64,000 bases of DNA from Crateriforma conspicua (GTDB lineage: Bacteria > Planctomycetota > Planctomycetia > Pirellulales > Pirellulaceae), in contig NZ_CP036319.1 of the NCBI RefSeq assembly GCF_007752935.1, positions 5,808,501-5,872,500 of the forward strand. Reading direction: 5' to 3'. The notes beneath the pieces were generated by a model. The model saw only the letters and a program-made list of their open reading frames with translations, was not told the DNA's origin and made no database searches. This document shows positions 26,214 to 37,100 of the stretch, one piece after another (within the stretch, counting starts at the first letter, position 1; the number at the start of each line of letters is the position of its first letter). A program made the position numbers and the translations under genes.

Positions 26214-26807
26214 ATGAAATGCCATTACTGTGAAAAACCGGCGACGTTCCATATCACCGAATTGACCGGTGACGACGGTCCGCAGGTGATGCACCTGTGT
26301 GAACTGCACGCCAAGCAGTTTTTGCAGAAAGAATCTGCCAGCCCGACCGCATCGCTGGCCGGTGTGATTGCGAAGCAGCTGCACTTGGGTCAAACCAAGG
26401 AAGAAATCGAACAGCTGGATCAAAAAGAGTGCCCGGTTTGCGGAATCAGCTTTTTCGAATTCCGCAACTCGGGGCGTCTGGGATGCCCCTATGATTACGT
26501 GCACTTCGAAGCCGATTTGAAGCCGTTGCTGATCAACATCCACGACGCCACCGAACACACCGGCAAACGGCCCCGACGCGCCGCGGCGACGGCCGACGCC
26601 CAAGCGGAAATGATCCAATTGCGGCGCGACATGGAAGAAGCGGTCGAACGTGAAGATTACGAATTGGCTTCGCAGATCCGCGACCGGTTGAAAGAAATGG
26701 AACCCGCCGTCATCGAAGACCCGGGCGATGCGTCCGGTCCTGCTGCTGAGAATCAGGAAGACGCCGGTGACGAACCTACCGAAAACAGCACGCAAGGACC
26801 CTCGTGA
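26214..26807 (+). CDS. mcsA: McsA-like activator of protein arginine kinase
   Basis: A 197-aa protein with paired zinc-binding cysteines (MKCHYCEKPATFH, LCELHA, CPVCGISFFEF, CPYDYVHF) and a C-terminal UVR motif (LRRDMEEAVEREDYELASQI). This is the layout of McsA, which activates the arginine kinase McsB in the Clp protein quality-control pathway of Gram-positive bacteria. The ATG at 26214 starts directly at the zinc motif; an in-frame extension to 26178 is unlikely. The last residues are acidic and low in complexity. Its stop overlaps the GTG start of mcsB (GTGA). No ctsR or clpC gene is adjacent, unlike in Firmicutes. Confidence 0.92.
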   Translation: MKCHYCEKPATFHITELTGDDGPQVMHLCELHAKQFLQKESASPTASLAGVIAKQLHLGQTKEEIEQLDQKECPVCGISFFEFRNSGRLGCPYDYVHFEADLKPLLINIHDATEHTGKRPRRAAATADAQAEMIQLRRDMEEAVEREDYELASQIRDRLKEMEPAVIEDPGDASGPAAENQEDAGDEPTENSTQGPS

Positions 26808-27889
26808 AGCTGCAAACTGACGTCAGTGATCTCGCGCACCGCAGTGGCGAATGGCTCCGTGGCACCGGCCCGGAATCCGACATCGTCATCAGCACTCGGA
26901 TCCGATTGGCACGCAACCTGGCCGATTTTCCCTTCATCCGCCGCTGCAGCGATGAAGACCGCTTGAGCATCGAACGCACCGTCCGCAGCAAAATGGAATC
27001 GCTGCGTGGCTGGGACGAAATCTGCTACATCGATTTGGACCAACTGTCGGAAATTGATCGTCAATTGATGGTCGAACGACAGTTGATCAGCCGTGAAATC
27101 GCCGATGCCGATGGTTCCCGTGCCGTGGCCATCGATCCGTCGGAAAGATCCAGCGTGATGATCAACGAAGAAGATCATTTGCGGATTCAAGTGATGCACA
27201 GTGGTTTGGATTTGGATTCGGCATGGAACCGAATCAACGATCTGGACGACCAGCTGGAAGCCAAGATCCTGTACGCGTTTCATCCCCAATTTGGCTATCT
27301 GACCGCGTGTCCGACCAATGTGGGAACCGGATTACGGGTCAGTGTGATGCTTCACCTGCCGGGGTTGGTCATCACCGGTGAAATCGAAAAGGTGTTCCGC
27401 AGCATGCAGCGGATCAATGTCACCGTTCGCGGGCTGTACGGCGAAGGGTCCCAGTACACCGGTGATTTTTACCAGGTCAGCAACCAGGTCACGCTGGGGC
27501 ACAGCGAAGAAGATTTGCTGAAACTGATCGGCGTCGAAGTGGTGCCGCGAATCATCGAATACGAACGCAAGGCTCGCGATTTTCTGGTGCATCAAGGCCA
27601 GCAAGACCTGCACGACGATGTCAGCCGCGCCCTGGGGATCCTGAGCACGGCCAAAAAGATCAGCAGCGAAGAAACGATGCACTACCTGTCCAAGGTTCGC
27701 ATGGGCGTCAACTTGGGGCTGATCAGCGACGTTCAAACGGCAACGCTGAACAAGCTGTTCATTCACACCCAACCGGCTCACCTGCAGAAACTGCATGGTC
27801 GCGTGTTGACCTCATCGGACCGAAACATCCGGCGTGCGAGCTATTTGCAGCGTCATCTGTCGGGCGATGATAAATCGGATCTGAACTGA
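26804..27889 (+). CDS. mcsB: Protein arginine kinase McsB
   Basis: A 361-aa phosphagen-kinase-fold enzyme that phosphorylates arginine in proteins, marking them for ClpCP. Motifs: STRIRLARNLADFPF near residue 30, INEEDHLRIQVM, CPTNVGTGLRVSVMLHLPG (the guanidino-kinase Cys region), and RGLYGEGSQYTGDFYQVSNQ. The C-terminal DRNIRRASYLQ carries a form of the RDxxRA phosphoarginine-binding site used for allosteric activation. The start is GTG, overlapping the mcsA stop, so translation is coupled. Confidence 0.95.
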   Translation: MKLQTDVSDLAHRSGEWLRGTGPESDIVISTRIRLARNLADFPFIRRCSDEDRLSIERTVRSKMESLRGWDEICYIDLDQLSEIDRQLMVERQLISREIADADGSRAVAIDPSERSSVMINEEDHLRIQVMHSGLDLDSAWNRINDLDDQLEAKILYAFHPQFGYLTACPTNVGTGLRVSVMLHLPGLVITGEIEKVFRSMQRINVTVRGLYGEGSQYTGDFYQVSNQVTLGHSEEDLLKLIGVEVVPRIIEYERKARDFLVHQGQQDLHDDVSRALGILSTAKKISSEETMHYLSKVRMGVNLGLISDVQTATLNKLFIHTQPAHLQKLHGRVLTSSDRNIRRASYLQRHLSGDDKSDLN

Positions 27890-27912
27890 CACCAGGATCA
27901 ACGTCGATCCCG

Positions 27913-27938
27913 GCGGGCCCGAGTTTCTATCGGCCCGC
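27913..27938 (+). terminator. Possible terminator hairpin after mcsB
   Basis: GCGGGCC at 27913-27919 pairs with GGCCCGC at 27932-27938 around a 12-nt loop, 24 nt after the mcsB stop. There is no T-run after it, so termination would have to be weak or Rho-dependent. Confidence 0.4.
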
Positions 27939-28135
27939 ACTGGGTTTCGGCTTTCCCGTCATGTCCCCATCCGATGGCGCCGTTTCGTAATCGCCCTCGG
28001 CTATGCGGATGATCGCGACTGAAATTGAAAAGGGTTTGCGGCGATCCGACGCGGGCGGCGACTCGAACTTTCCCCCCCGCGCCCCCTGATAGAATACCTT
28101 GTCCTGCAGCCCACCCCTTCCTCGCACTGACCGGC

Positions 28136-28729
28136 ATGACTGACGGCGTGGACAACGAGTCCGACCTGATCACCGACGCCCTATCCGGCAATCGCGACGC
28201 CTTTGCGACGTTGGTGCGTCGCAATCAGGATCGCCTGTTCGCGTCGATGATCCAGGTGACCGGGTCGCCCGACGAAGCGGAGGAAGTGGTACAGGAGGCG
28301 TTCATCCGTGCCTTCGTGAAACTGGACACGTTCCAGCAAAACAGCCAGTTTTTCACTTGGCTGTATCGCATCGCCTTCAATACCGCACTGACGCGACGAC
28401 GGCGCCAAAAAGTCAAAATTTCCCTGGACCAGGCACGTGAATCGGCCGGGCACGAGTTGACGGCAACCACCGACGCGGTGGACGAGAACCTGCTGCGTGC
28501 CGAGCGTGTCACCATGATCCGTGTCGCCATGGCGAGGTTGTCCGAAGACCATCGTTCGATTCTGGTCTTGCGAGAGATGGAGGGACATGACTACGAGAAG
28601 ATAGCGGAGATTCTGTGCATCTCCATTGGCACCGTTCGCAGCCGGCTGAACCGCGCCCGACGCCAACTGAAACAACACTTGGAACAGTTGGAAGACGAAC
28701 AGACCTCGCGTCCGCAATCGCGTCCCTAG
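28136..28729 (+). CDS. RpoE-like ECF RNA polymerase sigma factor
   Basis: A 197-aa sigma factor of the RpoE/SigW type. Region 2 (about 15-90) shows NRDAFATLVRRNQDRLFASM, ADEAEEVVQEAFIRAF-like sequence and FFTWLYRIAFNTAL. Region 4 (about 125-180) shows LSEDHRSILVLREMEGHDYE, KIAEILCISIGTVRSRLNRA. The start at the ATG at 28136 removes a Pro-rich in-frame extension. A GAACTT hexamer at 28065-28070 upstream resembles the -35 of RpoE-type promoters, so autoregulation is possible. No anti-sigma gene is adjacent; the next genes encode a zinc-ribbon protein, an unknown protein and a lipoprotein. Confidence 0.93.
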   Translation: MTDGVDNESDLITDALSGNRDAFATLVRRNQDRLFASMIQVTGSPDEAEEVVQEAFIRAFVKLDTFQQNSQFFTWLYRIAFNTALTRRRRQKVKISLDQARESAGHELTATTDAVDENLLRAERVTMIRVAMARLSEDHRSILVLREMEGHDYEKIAEILCISIGTVRSRLNRARRQLKQHLEQLEDEQTSRPQSRP

Positions 28730-28807
28730 CAACGTGGAAACGCCGTCCGGCCGACGTTCTGTTGATGACCAACGCCCGTTGACGATATCGATTCGACGAT
28801 CGCGATC

Positions 28808-29056
28808 ATGGACGACCCCCAACCGAGTCTGGATTTGACCAATTCGCCCAACGGCGGGCGACCGAAAGCAACCGAGGATTTGCCCCAGAGCAAACCGTTC
28901 CTGGGCATTCGATTCGAATGCTGTCGCACCTATGGCCGAATCTATTTGGATGATTCGGGGACGGCCTACGACGGTGCGTGCCCCAAATGCCGTCGTCGCA
29001 TCCGAGTACCGGTGGGTCCCGGCGGTTCGTCGTCTCGCTTTTTTTCCGCCGGTTAG
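28808..29056 (+). CDS. Small zinc-ribbon-like protein
   Basis: An 82-aa protein with no named family that I recognise. The C-terminal half has FECCRTYGRIYLDD and CPKCRRRIRVPVG. The spaced Cys pairs resemble a small zinc ribbon of the sort found in planctomycete hypothetical proteins. The first 30 residues are polar and probably disordered. It starts 78 nt after the sigma gene on the same strand, so co-transcription is possible. Confidence 0.65.
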   Translation: MDDPQPSLDLTNSPNGGRPKATEDLPQSKPFLGIRFECCRTYGRIYLDDSGTAYDGACPKCRRRIRVPVGPGGSSSRFFSAG

Positions 29057-29172
29057 TTGACGCCACAGTTCGGCGGTGGCCTTCTGGCAAATTCGAACGC
29101 GGATTCCGCTTTTCGCGGCAGGCATCGTTTTGCTACCGTCGCGACGCGTCCCTCGATGTTGCACGGATCCGA

Positions 29173-29676
29173 ATGCTTGGTGAATACAAAGTCAATCGAT
29201 GCACCCGACGGTGTTTCACGCTCGGCCGTCCGCTGAAAGAAGCGGAATGGTATTACAGCGTCGTCATTGAAGACGGGGAACAGTTCGAACGCCGCGATTA
29301 TTCCGCCGAAGCCTGGACCGAACCGCCCGAGGGTGCGATCGGCTGGTGGAAGAACCAAATGCCATCGGCGGAGAAGAAAAAGCTGACACTGGCGCCGCCG
29401 GAAGTTCTGATTCAATTACTACGGCAAATGAGCGATAACCCCGCGCAGGGCAAGAATCAGTACTTGCTGGCACTACTGCTGCTGCGCCGCAGAATCGTTC
29501 GTGAGGCGGCCGCCGGCGAAACAAGCCCGGAATCGCCGGACGTTCTGCGAATCGAAGTCAGCAGCGATGGCGACACGATGGAAATTCCGGTCGCCGAGAT
29601 TCGACGAAGCGAAGTCGAGTCGCTGAATCAGAACCTGCAAGAGTTGCTGTATTGCGAGGTCGACGAAGATCAATGA
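29173..29676 (+). CDS. Hypothetical protein downstream of RpoE-like sigma
   Basis: A 167-aa, mostly acidic cytoplasmic protein. I do not recognise a domain. Visible features are a basic N-terminus with Cys (VNRCTRRCFTLGRPL), an aromatic segment (EWYYSVVIEDGEQFERRDYS), a helical middle (EVLIQLLRQMSDNPAQGKNQ, LLALLLLRRRIV) and an acidic C-terminus. The ATG at 29173 was preferred to an upstream in-frame ATG at 28978, which would overlap the zinc-ribbon gene. Its stop overlaps the start of the lipoprotein gene (ATGA), so the two are translated together. Confidence 0.72.
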   Translation: MLGEYKVNRCTRRCFTLGRPLKEAEWYYSVVIEDGEQFERRDYSAEAWTEPPEGAIGWWKNQMPSAEKKKLTLAPPEVLIQLLRQMSDNPAQGKNQYLLALLLLRRRIVREAAAGETSPESPDVLRIEVSSDGDTMEIPVAEIRRSEVESLNQNLQELLYCEVDEDQ

Positions 29677-30662
29677 TTCGCACGACCGCGCCCCATCACA
29701 GTAATACTCCCAAACTTGGCCGCCAACTATCGGCCTGGTTGATGCTAGCTGTCGTTTTCGTATGCGGTGGTGCGACATGCATGCCACAACGAAAGGTGAC
29801 TGATTTCCCCGCTCCACCACCGGTCCTATCCGATGTGCCGGAACTGAACGACGTCATCGCAGCGGTCAACCGGAACGACGCGGTCCAACAACTTTCGACA
29901 AACTCCGCATCGATCCAAGACATCCACCAAAAAACCCCTCGCTTTACCGCCAACGTCCATTTGCAACGCGAGAAGGACTTTCGGCTGCGGGCTAGCCTTC
30001 CCATCATCCTGGGATCGGGGTTGGACATCGGCAGCAACCGCGATGTGTTTTGGTTCGAGGTTCCCGACGGGATGAGCCGGACGATGTACTTCGCGCGTCA
30101 TGACCAGTATCAAAATCAATTGCAGCACGCCGCGATCCCCGTCAATCCAGCGTGGCTGATCGAAGCGATCGGCTTGGTCCATTTGGATCCCGCCCTGGTC
30201 ATTCAAGGTCCGGTGCGCCGCGACGATGGATTGTTGGAAATACGCAGCCGAATGCCCGACGGGATCCATCAACGCGTTTGCTACATCGATGCCGATGGTG
30301 GTTTCGTGACGCAACAACTATTGACGAAACCAACGATCGGCGGTGGTGAGATTCTGATTGCCGAAAGTCGCACGGCAGACCATCGTTTTTATGAAAATCC
30401 GGCCTGTGTGCTGCCGCATAAGATTCTGCTTCGTCTGCTTCCGACCGAAGCACCGGAGATGAATCTGATGATCGAAGTCGGTGACTACTCGGTGAATCAA
30501 ATTTTGAGTGGTGACCCGAATCTATTTGTGATGCCTCAAACCGCGCCGAACATTCGCGATTTGACCAAGCTGTCTTTGGCCACACCGCCGGCCCCCACCG
30601 AAACCAGCTACACGCAACAGGCCACTTTGATCCCAGAGTATCGTGGCACGATGACTCGGTGA
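29673..30662 (+). CDS. Exported lipoprotein, possibly LolA/RseB-like fold
   Basis: A 329-aa protein. The N-terminus is a lipoprotein signal (SAWLMLAVVFVCGGATC) with the lipobox Cys at the end of GGATC. The mature part is beta-rich (FTANVHLQREKDFRLRASLP, DVFWFEVPDG, MYFARHDQY, LLEIRSRMPDGIHQRVCYID), a pattern seen in LolA/LolB/RseB-type lipid- or lipoprotein-binding folds. The family assignment is tentative. It is translationally coupled to the preceding unknown gene and lies in the same direction as the RpoE-like sigma gene. Confidence 0.75.
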   Translation: MIRTTAPHHSNTPKLGRQLSAWLMLAVVFVCGGATCMPQRKVTDFPAPPPVLSDVPELNDVIAAVNRNDAVQQLSTNSASIQDIHQKTPRFTANVHLQREKDFRLRASLPIILGSGLDIGSNRDVFWFEVPDGMSRTMYFARHDQYQNQLQHAAIPVNPAWLIEAIGLVHLDPALVIQGPVRRDDGLLEIRSRMPDGIHQRVCYIDADGGFVTQQLLTKPTIGGGEILIAESRTADHRFYENPACVLPHKILLRLLPTEAPEMNLMIEVGDYSVNQILSGDPNLFVMPQTAPNIRDLTKLSLATPPAPTETSYTQQATLIPEYRGTMTR

Positions 30663-31173
30663 GCAAAATCAACAGGGTTTTTCACCTACTTGATTCCAAG
30701 GGCGTGTTTGGACGCACCTTCGACCGATGGCTTCCAAAGGCTGACATTCAACCGGTCAACCACACGCCTCCACGCAACTTAATAGACCCTGTCGTCAAGT
30801 AGACATTGACGCAAAAAATGTTCGCCAAAAGACGCGGCACGGCAACATTATCACCTATCGGTCCGCATTGCCCGCCTGCTGCATTGGCATGCTCACCAAG
30901 ACTTCACCATTCAGCGTGAAGATCTTCACGACAGCTTCTCCACGGCCCTCGTTTCGCGTCGACTTCGCGTCGACTTCGCGTCTTTCTTCACTCAATCATT
31001 TCGTCGAATCGGTCAAGCATTGATTTCGATGAATTCTCGATGACGACCGCCAAAGTTTCAGTGAAGATTCAACTAATCCGAAAGATCGCCCAAACATCAA
31101 TTCTTAGACTACCGGCCCAATCGAACGCGTGTACGCGTGTCATGGCATCGTAAATACCCCCTATGAGATTCTC
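30663..31173. other. Intergenic gap before the giant exported protein
   Basis: About 510 nt without a gene. The composition is more AT-rich than the surroundings. It contains the short tandem repeat at 30953-30982. No clear promoter pair could be assigned. The frame of the next gene is open to a GTG at 31129, but that extension does not look coding. Confidence 0.45.
30953..30982. repeat. 11-bp tandem repeat, 2.7 copies
   Basis: TTCGCGTCGAC is repeated at 30953-30963 and 30964-30974, followed by a partial copy (TTCGCGTC) to 30982. It lies about 190 nt upstream of the giant gene. Confidence 0.8.
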
Positions 31174-34100
31174 ATGCATCGATACAACGGTCTTCAGCGG
31201 TCTGCCGACAATCAAAAGCAACGAAATAACCCACGAAGCAACCGACATACACGTCGCCAGTTTCTGCTTCAGCAACTAGAGAATCGGCAATTGCTGGCAG
31301 CTGCCCCCTTCAGCGAAAACTTCGACGGTTTCACCGGTGCGGGCATTGTTTCTTCACCAGTGCCGGGTCAACTAAACAGCAACGATTGGCGCGTCGTGGG
31401 AGCCAGCGATGGAGACACGAGTTTTGGCGGTGATTTCTCCAGTGGTGATCATGCCCGCGGTGCTTCCACAGGTGGCGTCACCACGGGAGGCGTTTATGCC
31501 TTTGACGTCGGTAGCGGCAACACCGCACTTGGTATCCAGCCCGGTGGAAGCGATTACACCCCAGGCAATCTCACCCTAAAGATTGACAACACTAGCGACG
31601 CAACACAGAGCAACTGGAGCGTTGATTTTACCATTTGGAGTTACAACGACACCGACCGAGCCAACAACGTTCTGTTCCAGTATTCCACCGACGACGTGAA
31701 CTACACACCGGTTGCGGCGGCGGACTTCATCACGGGCGAAGCCGCCTCGGGGACCCCGGCTTGGGAATCCGTGGGACGCAGTTTGATGTTGCCGGTTTCG
31801 GTCCCCGCCGGAACATCGTTGTACCTCCAGTGGACCACCGACGATGTTTCGGGCGGCGGAAGCCGTGACGAAATCGCGGTGGACGATATCGCAGTGGCGC
31901 CGGAGGCGACGGTCGACAATTTCACACTTCAAATTTTGCACGCATCTGATTTGGAAGGTGGCGTCGAAGCCATCGAGCGAGCAGCAAACTTCGCGACGCT
32001 GGTCGACCACTTTGAAGGTCAAACGGCCGACTTTGACGGCAGCGTATTGCTATCAGCCGGTGACAACTATATCGGCGGACCCTTTTTCAGCGGGGCAGGG
32101 GACTTTGCAGTTCGTGACGAATTGCAAGCCGCCTATCAGACTTTGTTTGGAGAACCGGGTCTGAACAATATCCGCGAAGGTGGTGGACGCATCGACATTT
32201 CCATCATGAACATCCTGGGCTTTGACGCATCGGCGATCGGCAACCATGAGTTTGACTTTGGAAGTGATACCTTTGAAGGACTGATCGAAGAAGACATTCG
32301 GGGCGGCACACTTGGCGACGTTCGCTGGCTGGGTGCTCAGTTCCCATATTTGTCGGCAAACCTTGATTTCAGTGGTGACGCCGATCTGGGCAATTTGTTC
32401 ACATCCGACATCTTGCCGAACACTGCGTTCCAAGCCGACCTCGGCGACTTAGCGGCAACGGGCGCTCTTCGGAAAATCGCCCCGGCAACGTTGGTCCAGA
32501 CCGGCGGAGAAACCATCGGCGTGGTGGGTGCCACCACGCAGCTGTTGGAAAGCATTTCGTCCCCCTCGGGAACCCTCGGTACGGCCGGAACGGTCAATGA
32601 CATGCCGGCATTGGCGGCGGTCCTACAACCGGTGATTGATGATATCCTTAATGGCGACGATGACGTTGCGGGTAACAGCGACGACGTTAACAAGGTCGTG
32701 CTGGTCAGCCACCTGCAGCAACTGGCGCTGGAAGAGGCGTTGATCGGATTGCTGTCCGGCGTCGACGTGGTCATTGCAGGCGGAAGCGATACATTGCTGG
32801 CCGACGGCGACGATGTTCTGCGTCCCGGCGACACCGCCGAAGGCTCCTATCCAGTGATGACAAGCAACCTGGACACCGACCCGGCGTTAATCGTCAGCAC
32901 CGATGGGGAGTACAGCTACCTGGGGCGTTTGGTGATCGATTTTGATGCCAACGGTCTTGTCATTCCGGGATCGGTCCAAGAACCGATCAGCGGCGCCTAT
33001 GCAACCACCGATGCGAACACTTTGGCGGTGGTGGGAGGTGCAACCATTGAAGACGCGGTCGCCGCCAGCACCAAAGGCACCGAAGTCAAGAAACTGACCG
33101 ACGCGGTCAGCGGCGTCGTCGTTGCTAAGGACAGCAACATCGTCGGTCGGACCGGCGTGTACCTGGAAGGAAACCGCAGCGAGATTAGGACTCAGGAAAC
33201 CAACATCGGGAACCTGACCGCCGATGCCAACCTGGCTTATGCCCAGTCGATCGATGCGACGGTGCTTGTATCCATCAAGAATGGTGGGGGCATCCGCGCC
33301 CCGATCGGCGAGGTCGATAGCATCACAGGTGAACTGCTGCCGCCGCAGGGCAACGCAGCCGCCGGCAAAGCAGTCGGCGACATTTCACAACTGGACATCG
33401 AAAACACGCTGCGATTCAACAATGGGTTAACGTTGCTGGATTTGACACTTGCCGAGTTGGTGCAGGTCGTTGAACACGGTGTCGCCGCCTCCGGCCCGGG
33501 CAACACCCCCGGACAGTTCCCACAGATCGGCGGCATGCGATTCAGTTATGACACCAGTCTGCCATCGGGAAGTCGCGTCCAGAGCCTGGCATTGACTGAC
33601 GAATTGGGTAACGTCAGCAAGGTTGTGATGGAAGACGGCGGAATGTTGGCTGACCCCAACGAAGTGATCCGCATCGTCACCCTGAACTTTTTGGCCGACG
33701 GTGGCGACAGCTATCCCTTTGACGTTTTCGGGGAAAACCGAGTCGACTTGGTTGATCCGGCGGGCCCGGCAGGAGCGGCCACCTTTGCCAACCCGGGCAG
33801 CGAACAGGATGCATTGGCCGAATACTTGCTGGCCAACCACGCCACCGTGCCTTACTACACCAACGACACGCCGGTCCAGCAAGACCGACGCATTGTAGAT
33901 CTAGCTTCCAACGGCATGATCGATACGGTCACCACGGACGTCGCCAGCGGCGAATTAGAACTGGTCGATCTTGGCCAGATCTCGCTAGCCGGTGCCGAGA
34001 TTGTTGTCTACGACGATGCGCGTGCGTTGGCGTTTGTGACCTTCGCCGGAGGCGTTCAAGTCATCGACATGTCCAACCCCGCCGCACCGGCGTTGGTCGG

Positions 34101-37100
34101 ACCAATCGCACCATCGGCCAGCACCGGAGCAACCGATGAAGTCACCAGCGTGGCCGTCCACGGCGACCTCTTGGCTATGGCGGTTCCGGATGCCGACAAG
34201 ACGTTGCCCGGTCACGTGTTCTTGTACGATCTGTCGGCGTACACCAATGCGATCAGCCAAATCGTCTTCGTCAACGCAGTGCAAGTTGGGGCACTTCCCG
34301 ACATGATCACGTTCACGCCGGACGGTTCACAGATCGTCGTTGCCAATGAAGGTGAACCCACCGACGAAGGACGTTTGGCATCCATGATGACGGGCTTGGC
34401 TGGCTTTGAAGTCCAGCCGATCTTTACGGTCGCAGATGTCATCTCTGGGACGACGGGCGCGTTGAATGCGACCACGGCGGGTGACTACCAACCGGTCGGG
34501 ATCCTGGACGGACTGGGGGCCTATGAACTGGATGCCAACACCATCCGCGTCTTTGCCAACCATGAATTGACATCCAACGTCGGTGCGGAATTCAATCTTG
34601 CCAACAACGCCACACTGACCGGCGCACGCATCAGCTACTTCGACATCGACAAGGCCACTCGTCAAATCGTCGACAGCGGACTCGCCTTTGACACCATCGT
34701 CAACGCCGCAGGTGTCGCTGTTGATGACGCCAATAAGGGTGGCATCGGTGACGGTGGTGGGCTGGCCCGCCTGTGCAGCGGAATCTTAGTCGAGGCAGGA
34801 TCCTATAATTTCGTCGACACCATCTACTTCGCCGGCGAAGAAGACAGCAACGCCAATGGTGGACTCGGTGGACTGGAATACGCCCTCGACGCCGCCAACG
34901 GAACCCTCTATGCCCTGCCGGCACTCGGATACGCCGCCTGGGAAAACGTCACCCCCATCGACACCGGGGACGCCGGCAAGACCGCACTGTTAATCGGCGA
35001 CGACCGCGAAGCGGCACCGTTGTACCTGTGGGTCGGCGACAAAGACGTGTCCGTGGGTGCCGGGTTCTTGGAACGAAACGGGCTGACCAACGGAACCCTG
35101 TACGCCTGGAAGGCGGACGACGGATCCCAAGACCCGTCCGATTGGGCCGGAACCGGGTCCAGTCGGGCTGGAACCTGGGTGGCCATGACCAACACGACCT
35201 CCATCGCCGCACAGGATGCCGAAATCGACGCCAACGGCGCGTTCGAGTTCTCGCGTCCCGAAGACGTTGCCACCGACCCGTCCGATGGCAGCCGCGCCGT
35301 ATTGGCATCGACCGGACGCACCGGGTTTGCCGGTGACGCCGACCTATGGGGAACGACCTACCTGGTCGATATCACCTTCGCCGCCGGCGTTCCGACGGTC
35401 GCCACGTTGGACATCATTTACGATGGCGACGACGCTGGTTCAGGCCAATTCGCCGGCCCTGATTTTGGACTCCGCAGCCCGGACAACCTGGACTGGGCCG
35501 ATGACGGGCTGATCTACATCCAAGAAGACAGAAGCGTTGGCGCTTTTGGCGACGAAAGCGGCGAAGAAGCAAGCATCTGGCGGATCGATCCGAACAACGG
35601 CCTGCTGGAACGTGTCGGACAGATCGATCGTACCGCTGTGTTGCCCAGTGACGCGACCGACGGCGACCCGACGGACCTGGGCGATTGGGAATCGTCGGGG
35701 ATCATCGACGTTTCCGGCTTGTTCGGCGAAGCCGCCGGATCGTTGTTCTTGTTCGATGTTCAAGCCCACTCGGTGCGTGACGGTGCAATCGGCGGCAACG
35801 CGGCTCTGGTCCAGGGAGGCCAATTGAGTTTTTTGACCAATGCCTTTGCGACCTCAACGCAGCCGACCAGCGATCCGGTCGGTTCGGTATCAATCATTGA
35901 TGTGTCCGCTGGTGCGGCGTCGGCGACGGCAAACCAGGTCGGTTTCAGTCAGTTCAATGGCACCGAGGCTGAATTGCGTGACATGGGCGTCCGTATCTTC
36001 CCCGGTAAGAGTGCATCACAGGACTTTGAACCGGAGTACATCACAGTGGCCCCGGATGGTTCAACCGCCTATGTGACGCTGCAGGAAGCCAATGCGGTGG
36101 CCGTTTTGAACCTAAGTACCCAGACTTTCAGTGACATCTTGCCTCTGGGGCTGAAAGACCACACGTTGCCTTTCAACATGCTGGACCCCAGCAATCGCGA
36201 CAGCGGCATTGAACTACAAAACGCTCCGGTTTTCGGCATGTACATGCCCGACGCCATCGCATCGTTTGCTGTCGGTGGACAAACCTATTTTGTCACAGCC
36301 AACGAAGGTGACGGTCGCGACATCGACGAAACCCGCATTGGGGACTACAGCGTTTCCGAACTTGATCCTTCCGCCACCTTGCTGGGAACGACCGTGCAGG
36401 CCGATGTCCAGGATGACGCTGTCTTGGGCCGTTTGAAGTCATCGAATGTCGATGGCGACCTGGATGGCGATGGCGATATCGACAAATTACACGTTTACGG
36501 TGGTCGATCGATGTCAATCTTCGATTCCACGGGCAATCTGGTGTTCGATAGCGGTGACCTGATTGGTCGTGTTACTGCAGCGATGACGCCCACGCTGTTC
36601 AACGCGAACGACGGAGATCCCGGCGAATTTGATGACCGAAGCGACGACAAAGGTGCCGAACCCGAGGGTGTAACCTTGGCAACGATCGGCAGTCAAACCT
36701 ATGCTTTTTTGGGCCTGGAGCGTGCTGGCGGGGGAGTGATGATCTTCAACATCACTGACCCCATGAATGCTCAGTTCGTTGGCTACACCCGAGTAGATGG
36801 CGATGTCGCACCGGAAGGCTTGACCTTCGTCCCAAGCGGCCCAGGGGGCACGCCTTTGTTGTTGGTGACCAACGAGGAAAGCAACAACATGCGGGTCTTC
36901 GGCGTCCAAACGGTTGCACCGGAGGTCGCTAATGTGACCGTCAACGACGGCGCCGATCAGCGATCGATGGTGACATCACTGACGGTCCAATTCACTCAAG
37001 CGGTGGACATCGCCAGCGATGCTTTCAAGTTGGAAAACACAACGGATAACATCGAAATCGACTTATCGGCTGCATCGATCGTCCAGGTATCGCCGAAGAT

